In this document: in pieces, positions 58,170-64,000 of the stretch
Numbering within the stretch: the stretch's first letter is position 1
How the letters are laid out: every line of letters begins with the position of its first letter
Assembly (NCBI GenBank): GCA_030549775.1
Contig: CM060175.1
Coordinates: 6,820,564 to 6,884,563, forward strand
Direction of reading: 5' to 3'
DNA: 64,000 nt
From: Tamarix chinensis
Lineage: Eukaryota > Streptophyta > Magnoliopsida > Caryophyllales > Tamaricaceae
The notes under the pieces: model-generated
The model's input: the letters and a program-made list of their open reading frames with translations, nothing else
Database searches by the model: none
What the model was told of the DNA's origin: nothing
Made by a program: the position numbers and the translations under genes

Positions 58170-58899
58170 ATGGCAGTGTCTAGCTCCGCCCTCATGCAAT
58201 CTTTCCTCGCCAACCCAGTTGGAGGATTGGCTAACCGATCGAGGCTAAGCCCAGTGGTTCCTTCTTTAGGTTTTGCACCTCAGATTCAGAGGAAAGTTAG
58301 GCTTCAGGTCCGCAGTATGGCTGAGGTACGTCCCTTTGTTCTGTTGTGCCTTACTCTCTACTTCTATTTGTTCTTGTTTTTTGCATGTGGCGTGTGATTG
58401 TTAGTCATATACATACATAATGCCTAGTAGCTAACATGCGCCTTGCTCCTTCGCCATCTTGAATGGTACTCTACAGGATGACAGGAAGCAAGAAGAGGCA
58501 ACGACATCTTCTCCACCACCCTCACCACAGCCACAACCCATCAGTACCAAACCAAAGGTTAGCACCAGCTTTACGGACTTGTTCGCCTTCAGCGGACCGG
58601 CTCCCGAGAGGATTAACGGCCGCCTTGCTATGATCGGCTTCGTTGCTGCGATGGCAGTTGAGCTATCCAACGGCACCGATTTGTTTGCTCAGATATCCGA
58701 AGGAGGAGGCCAATGGTTCCTAGGCACCAGCATCCTCCTCTCTGTCGCGTCTTTGGTTCCCTTGTTTAAAGGGGTGAGAGCTGAGGGGAAAGGTGGTATC
58801 ATGAACTCTGATGCCGAGTTGTGGAATGGCAGGCTAGCTATGTTAGGTCTTGTTGCCTTGGCCTTCACTGAATATGTAAAGGGTGGGGCCCTTGTCTAA
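58170..58899 (+). CDS. ELIP: Early light-induced protein (ELIP), chloroplast precursor, 192 aa
   Basis: Two exons, 58170-58325 and 58477-58899, are joined by a 151-bp GT-AG intron in phase 0 at the same codon as in the gene at 7544. Residues 1-52 form a Ser/Ala-rich transit peptide (MQSFLANPVGG, ending LQVRSMAE). A Ser/Pro/Gln-rich linker (about 53-82) follows, longer than in the first gene. Helix I carries ERINGRLAMIGFVAAMAVEL, helix II is WFLGTSILLSVASLVPLF, and helix III is ELWNGRLAMLGLVALAFTEY. Both ExxNxRxAM pigment-binding motifs are intact and the length is typical. It would act in the thylakoid membrane as a transient pigment carrier and photoprotectant. It converges with the dymeclin gene about 620 bases downstream. 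Confidence 0.96.
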
Positions 58900-59013
58900 G
58901 GCATTGGTTTACGTTGGTAATTTGGATTTGCTTTGATTTACAAAATATGTTACGCTGAATGTGCACAATGCAATATTAGTGAATATTCTAGTGTATAGCA
59001 AATTTTGCAATGA

Positions 59014-59019
59014 AATAAA
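59014..59019 (+). terminator. Candidate poly(A) signal of ELIP gene 2
   Basis: AATAAA lies 115 bases after the stop codon, within a run of AATAAATAAATA. Confidence 0.5.
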
Positions 59020-59283
59020 TAGATAAATAAATAAAAGAAAATTTTAAAATTCTGAAATGGTATGGAACAGCTCCTACTTGCATCATATATTCCTCAACTT
59101 GTAACTCGTGGCATAGTCTACCGGTGCTCTTGTCATTGATAGCTGAACACTATCTCAGTTTCTAAATCTTATCGATTGCAGCGACAGTAAGCCCCACTCA
59201 CAGTAGCATTAGCATGTGATGCTAGATCATTGAAAGTAAGTCAGTACCGGCAAAATGTTTTCTCCAGGGAGATATGACAGAAT

Positions 59284-59289
59284 TTTATT
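59284..59289 (-). terminator. Candidate poly(A) signal of the dymeclin gene
   Basis: AATAAA on the minus strand lies about 230 bases downstream of the dymeclin stop, in the ~620-bp gap between the two convergent stop codons. Confidence 0.35.
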
Positions 59290-59517
59290 TATGATTTAAA
59301 CCAATCCCTCTTTATTCATCACGAATAATTATTTTAACCTCTATATTACGTATGCAAGAGCAAAATGGTGTGTTCAACATATACAATACCATAAGCACAT
59401 ATAAACAGGGAAAAATACAAGAATCGCGATATTGTTTTGTTTCCTAGTCTTCTTCTCTATTTACATATGCATCCAACATAAATAGAAACTGTGGCTCCAC
59501 CCTTTTACACCTCTGGC

Positions 59518-62500
59518 TCAAGCTGGACTCGAATCTTCTGCGCTCAACCCACCATTTTTATGTGTTCCCGCTCCTTCTCCAGCATGATAACTCTGATTCA
59601 AGGGTGAGTATAGGAAATGAGATAACGTACCCCGGGGAATTCAACCTAGGGTTACATTTGATGACAAAGACAGCTGAATTTGCACTTACTTTAGGCAGAT
59701 CAATGGTAAACAATCTTATCTTACTGCGATCGAAGGTGAAACCACTGCGCACAAAAGGCACCAAAAAAATTATGGTTAGTATCAGCTTCCATCAATAGAC
59801 CCAATCTAGACGCTATTCTTCAGTTTAGTAAATGACAGAAATGTGTTAGTCATAACAACGTTACTGCTCTACATCATTTCAAATGACAAATATTCATCAA
59901 GCTGACATATAATTGAAAAACAATACCCCTTGGATAAAGCAAGCTGCCACACATATGGAATGAAGAACTCTTCAGGATGACTCTCTTGCTCATATGTGAA
60001 TCGCAATTGAGTAAACATCTGTCAAATATAAGGCCAAGTATCATCACACAATTTGTTCTATAGAATTCCGTAGAAATAAGGAACTATTCTTTCCAATATA
60101 CCTTCATTCCTTCCCCTCGCCATGACCTACAGTTGTTAATTATAACTTCAAGAACCTTCTCTACTGACCACTCACCATCTGATCGTTGAGCATCCATGCG
60201 ACTGTTAAAGAAATCTAATACCTGAAATCGCAGCATCGTTAGATAAAAGGAAACAGTAATTTTGGTCCCTGCTCCAATATCTTACCACAAAGAGCAAGCA
60301 CTGGGCAAGTAACCATCCAAAACAACAAATTTAGCTACCACTTACAGTAAAGATGTTTTCAAGCAGCTCATTAAATCTGGGATGACTCTTGAAGGGCAGA
60401 AAGACCTCCTGCCTGTGCATTATTGCATATACAACCTGCCGCCATGCATTTGTTTCCAAGGGTACAGGAATAAAAGAAAACAAAAAAGAGAGAATTCAAG
60501 CCATCTGTTTAAATTAGATGTATTTGATGCAGACGGAAAAATAAAAGTAAGACTAGTTTTACCTCAGGATTTCGCGGAAGAGCATAGGTCAGAATTGCAT
60601 TAATTATCTCCAGAACAATTCTCAAGAAATCAGTATAGATATGCAGCTCCATTGACTGCAACAAACACAATCCACTTGGGTGATAGGCAGAAATGACAGA
60701 CTCAAGGCATCAACAAAAACATTAAAGATTCGAGACAAGGTGAGGGGCATAAGCAAGTACCACATCTTCCAGTACAACATCACCAACAACAGAGTTGCCT
60801 TTATCCATGTGCATTTTATCATTTTGTAACTCTGCTAATTTGGTATACCTGAATGTTCATTATGATCAAATTTAATGAATAAGTTGCAAATCTTCTTCAA
60901 AATCACGACAGAAAACTACCATCAGTCAATGTCAGTCTATAAGAATTGAGAATTCACATGTAAAAAGGCAAGGAAAGCAGACCAAATACAAACGTACTTT
61001 TTTGAAAGCATATAGAAGAGACTGACTAATCTCTGAGATGCATATGCACTCAAACGGTGAACATGAGGAGCCATGTTTGCCAAAGTTGCCAGACAATTTG
61101 TGTGAAGATAGACGTCCTGAAAAATGTGAGATATAAACCAAAGGTGACCAAAAGTGAACACTACAGCAACAAATAATCAAAATCAGAAAATATAAAGTCA
61201 AAGTAAATATGAATGCAACAAACAATATGGCAAAAAAAAAAAACATTTGTCAAGATTTAAACCAAATACAAACGTAGTAGCCAGATGCACAGTGGACAAA
61301 AGTCGGTATCCTAGACATTAACTAGAAAGCATAATTTCTTTCAGAGTGACAGGGCAATTGCAAAATATGGGACTATGAGAGTATACACAAAGCAACCATA
61401 CTAGAAACTCATCAGCTAGCAACTTGAACAGCTACGAGCCCACAATTGGTCCTCGGATCCAGTAAATTATCCTTTTGATATTATACAAGCCAATGACTAT
61501 GATCTATTTCAAAATATCCAGTTCATTAGCTATCTGAAAATACCATCAGTTAGCGACACCTCCCAAGTTAAGCTGAATAGCGAAATACAAGGAAGGTAAT
61601 GAGCTACAACTAGATTAGTTTATTTCATACTTGAAGGCTTTTTTGCAAGTCCCAAGTCCAACAAGAGCCACAATTACTGAAGGGCTGTTTCAATCCCCTT
61701 ATAATTAGTCGGACTTTCTCTTTCATCAAATTCCATATTCACAAATGAAAAATCCAAACCACAGCAGAAGGAATGAAACCATCATGAATATCAATTTATC
61801 CATCAAGTTAAGGCAAAAAGAAGAGAGACCGAGAGTTGGAGAAAGATCAAGTGACATTTCAGGTGACACCAGCAAAATCTAAGCAGCTCTGCTAACTATA
61901 ACTTTTTATGTCAGGATGCATGACGTAAGTTTTACAGCTTGTGTACTGGCCAGTGATCAGGCAAGTACGATAACCATTTATACAACAGAATTCAGCAGCT
62001 TTAGATGAGCAACGAAGAAACTATAAGAGGATCTGAGCCATACCCGCAACTTAGACAGATTATACTTTACAGTTCTTATCAGAATGATGACCATCAAAGA
62101 CCCAAGAGAAGTTTGATTAAGGCGTCGTTCTTGATACCATGGAACATGTGGCACCATCTGTAAATGAGAAGAGGATAGGTTTAGCCACTAAAATTGCAGC
62201 CAGCTAATGATTTGAGTTGCCAGCATATGCAAGAAAAGATTCTGCTCAAACAACTTGAAGCATTACCAACTTGTGGATGCTCGCATTGAAGGTAGAGTCC
62301 TGACTCAGTATAAGGAGTATAATTAATGACATATACATCTGATTAGGCGTCCTTCGTGAAGCATCATACAATATCTCCAGTATAGGCATCAACTGTTAGT
62401 TTCATTTTATGAAGGAAATTAGGTTATTAAATATACTAGGGCAACCTGAAAAATTAACTTTGCTAGCACATATCATTGGAAATAGACGATGAACACAGAT

Positions 62501-62872
62501 GACATGGATAATCTTATGCTATGAACAAAATATTTGTCAAGTTAAAGAAGAAAGAATTCTTGTATACAAAATAAGATTATTCTATGTCAAAGTTAAAAGG
62601 TTCTAAGCATAAATATACCAGTGTATCCAAGTCGGTTCGCACCAAAACGTACTCCAGGAAGTCTGGATTACCATGCACCAAAGAGTAAAGGAGGAGGACA
62701 GCAGATTCATCAGCTAAGCGCCTGAAAGGACACAAACCGTTTTGGTACTTGATGAGATTCTCTCCATGTTACAATTTTCAGCAGGGTGGGGAGGAATTTA
62801 GCAGTAGATTACAATCAAACATTCAACAAATAGGGTTTTTTCATAGCCTCAAGCAAAAATCAAGAGAAATAC

Positions 62873-62909
<37 letters not shown>

Positions 62910-63934
62910 ATACTGCCTCACAGTTTAGAGCTTTACATGAAAGAAAAAAATCACTATGATAAGACAAAAGCATTATCGGCATGTTCAAATATTATGATCG
63001 CCCCTCTAGCTTCCATCCATAAGATAAGGAATCCTTCAACATTCATGGTAAGAAGCAGAGCAGTTACTTAAATGAATAAAAAAGTTAAAAGGGACAGTTT
63101 CCATTCAAGTTTACAATTATAAACACAGCTGTAGCAAGACCCAACAACAAAGGTGCTCTTGATGGTTCCTATTTGAAACATTACTTCACTTCATTCATTA
63201 AGGGACCATCAAGTTGATGTATAGTGGTATTATGTTGAAGATTTTGAGCCACCTCCCCTAAATGAGCCCTTAATGTTGGAGAAAGTATCCTTGCAACATG
63301 TAGCATCCTTCATCAATGTAAAACCCAGACCAGTTTATATGCCTCCAGTGCATTGTGTGGTGAAGCTTGTGATGGTGATTGTTGTATGAATGTTGAAGGG
63401 TATGATGTTGATAACGATGGTCCTTATTTTATATTGTTTACTCTGAAGCAAACAGGTTAACTCTCGATCACATTGCACATCAAGAAATGGGACATCATAG
63501 TAACCAAACAAAAGATTACAACTATGTGGAGTTGGAGTACAAGCCACTAGCAAGGTATGTATTCGATCTTTCCAAACACTAGAACGGAAAACTAATGAAC
63601 TTTGCCAATAACAAGAATTCAGCAGGGACCAGATACAAAATGTTATCCATGAGGACAATCAACTTTTGTGCAGAAAAAAATTGTCATAAGAAAGTCAACA
63701 ACCAAAACAGTAGCAAGGGGAAGCAATTTATCTATTACGGCATGGAAAAATTGTCTGGTAAAGGTGAAGCAGCTAGACAGAGTTTTCCATCATGATGATA
63801 GGATAAGATCTAGGAATTTGATAACTGAAAACGAATAAGCTATACTTACATGCCTAGAGTATCATAGAGGGAGGCAAATGGAATCCTAACAAGTGGACCA
63901 CTGTGAGCATTTCCCTCAATATCTAGTCGATCGA
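59518..63934 (-). CDS. Dymeclin, C-terminal ~385 residues (5' end beyond the window)
   Basis: Twelve exons were joined by eye on the minus strand, in transcript order: 63934-63850, 62721-62619, 62392-62267, 62157-62044, 61116-60998, 60848-60761, 60655-60563, 60435-60346, 60221-60102, 60018-59927, 59744-59690, 59592-59518. All introns are GT-AG and every phase agrees. The product is dymeclin, a conserved, mostly helical, membrane-associated protein of the Golgi and secretory pathway in animals; the plant role is less defined. Hallmarks are [93 protein letters not shown] and [20 protein letters not shown]. The tail is less conserved and ends AEDSSPA. Roughly half of a ~700-residue protein is present. 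It looks intact and under constraint. Confidence 0.93.
62876..62909. repeat. (GA)n microsatellite in a dymeclin intron
   Basis: An uninterrupted AG run of about 34 bp lies in the 1128-bp intron between 62722 and 63849. That intron and the 927-bp one at 61117-62043 otherwise hold no recognised repeat or gene. Confidence 0.92.
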
Positions 63935-64000
63935 CTGCAAGCAAAGACCAATCAATTTAACCAGCACTACAAAAAATTTGACACAAGTAACCAAAAGAAT

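Noticed and set aside
63335..63658. 107-codon minus-strand frame within a dymeclin intron
   Set aside because: There is no fit to dymeclin, no splice-site support, and a composition typical of random AT-rich DNA.

Overview
The window reads as AT-rich, transposon-dense nuclear DNA from a flowering plant, probably a eudicot. The evidence is spliced genes with GT-AG introns, chloroplast-targeted ELIP genes, CACTA, hAT and LINE relics, and an endogenous pararetrovirus-like locus. Only three host genes can be supported. They are two intact early light-induced protein (ELIP) genes at 7544-8324 (+) and 58170-58899 (+), and the C-terminal half of a dymeclin gene at 59518-63934 (-), whose 5' part lies beyond the right edge. 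A third ELIP copy at 19219-19601 is a broken, exon-2-only pseudogene.

Layout, left to right. 342-5713 is a complete but decayed CACTA transposon with exact CTA target-site duplications, carrying relics of a plant-type transposase gene and a Ulp1-like cysteine protease. 6356-7125 is a tandem duplication preserving a 61-codon reading frame, just upstream of the first ELIP promoter. 7896-18845 and 19174-33879 are two diverged copies of an ~11-kb segment in tandem. The segment starts inside the ELIP intron, so the second copy has a promoterless, exon-1-less ELIP. The copies share LINE and Ty3/gypsy relics and a ~130-bp minisatellite. They differ by a triplicated AT-rich block (only in copy A) and a 4.3-kb insertion (only in copy B).

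From 26 to 45 kb the landscape is dominated by one family of 3.3-4.3-kb non-coding elements with TGTAACACCC-like / GGGTGTTACA-like ends and 5-bp target-site duplications. They are best explained as long solo LTRs, or a non-coding LTR-type family. One sits alone in copy B (26258-30575). Another (34209-45007) split a hAT transposase relic and was itself hit by two more members (35006-38768 and 39274-43009). Four members share a subterminal hairpin whose two arms have changed together.

47.2-52.7 kb holds broken pieces of a Caulimoviridae-like endogenous pararetrovirus: a 35S-like promoter and leader with initiator-Met tRNA primer-binding sites, a movement-protein-like stretch, and an inverted duplication of a capsid-region stretch. 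54.1-55.5 kb has a short tandem duplication and a non-autonomous repeat with GGGCAAC motifs and an embedded GC-rich block. 55.5-57 kb is AT-rich intergenic DNA.

The two ELIP promoters share a 19-bp block at exactly the same distance from the TATA box, plus a G-box. This fits common light and stress control of the two thylakoid photoprotective proteins. ELIP2 and dymeclin converge tail to tail. All calls come from reading the sequence by eye; no alignment or database search was run, and identities are visual impressions.
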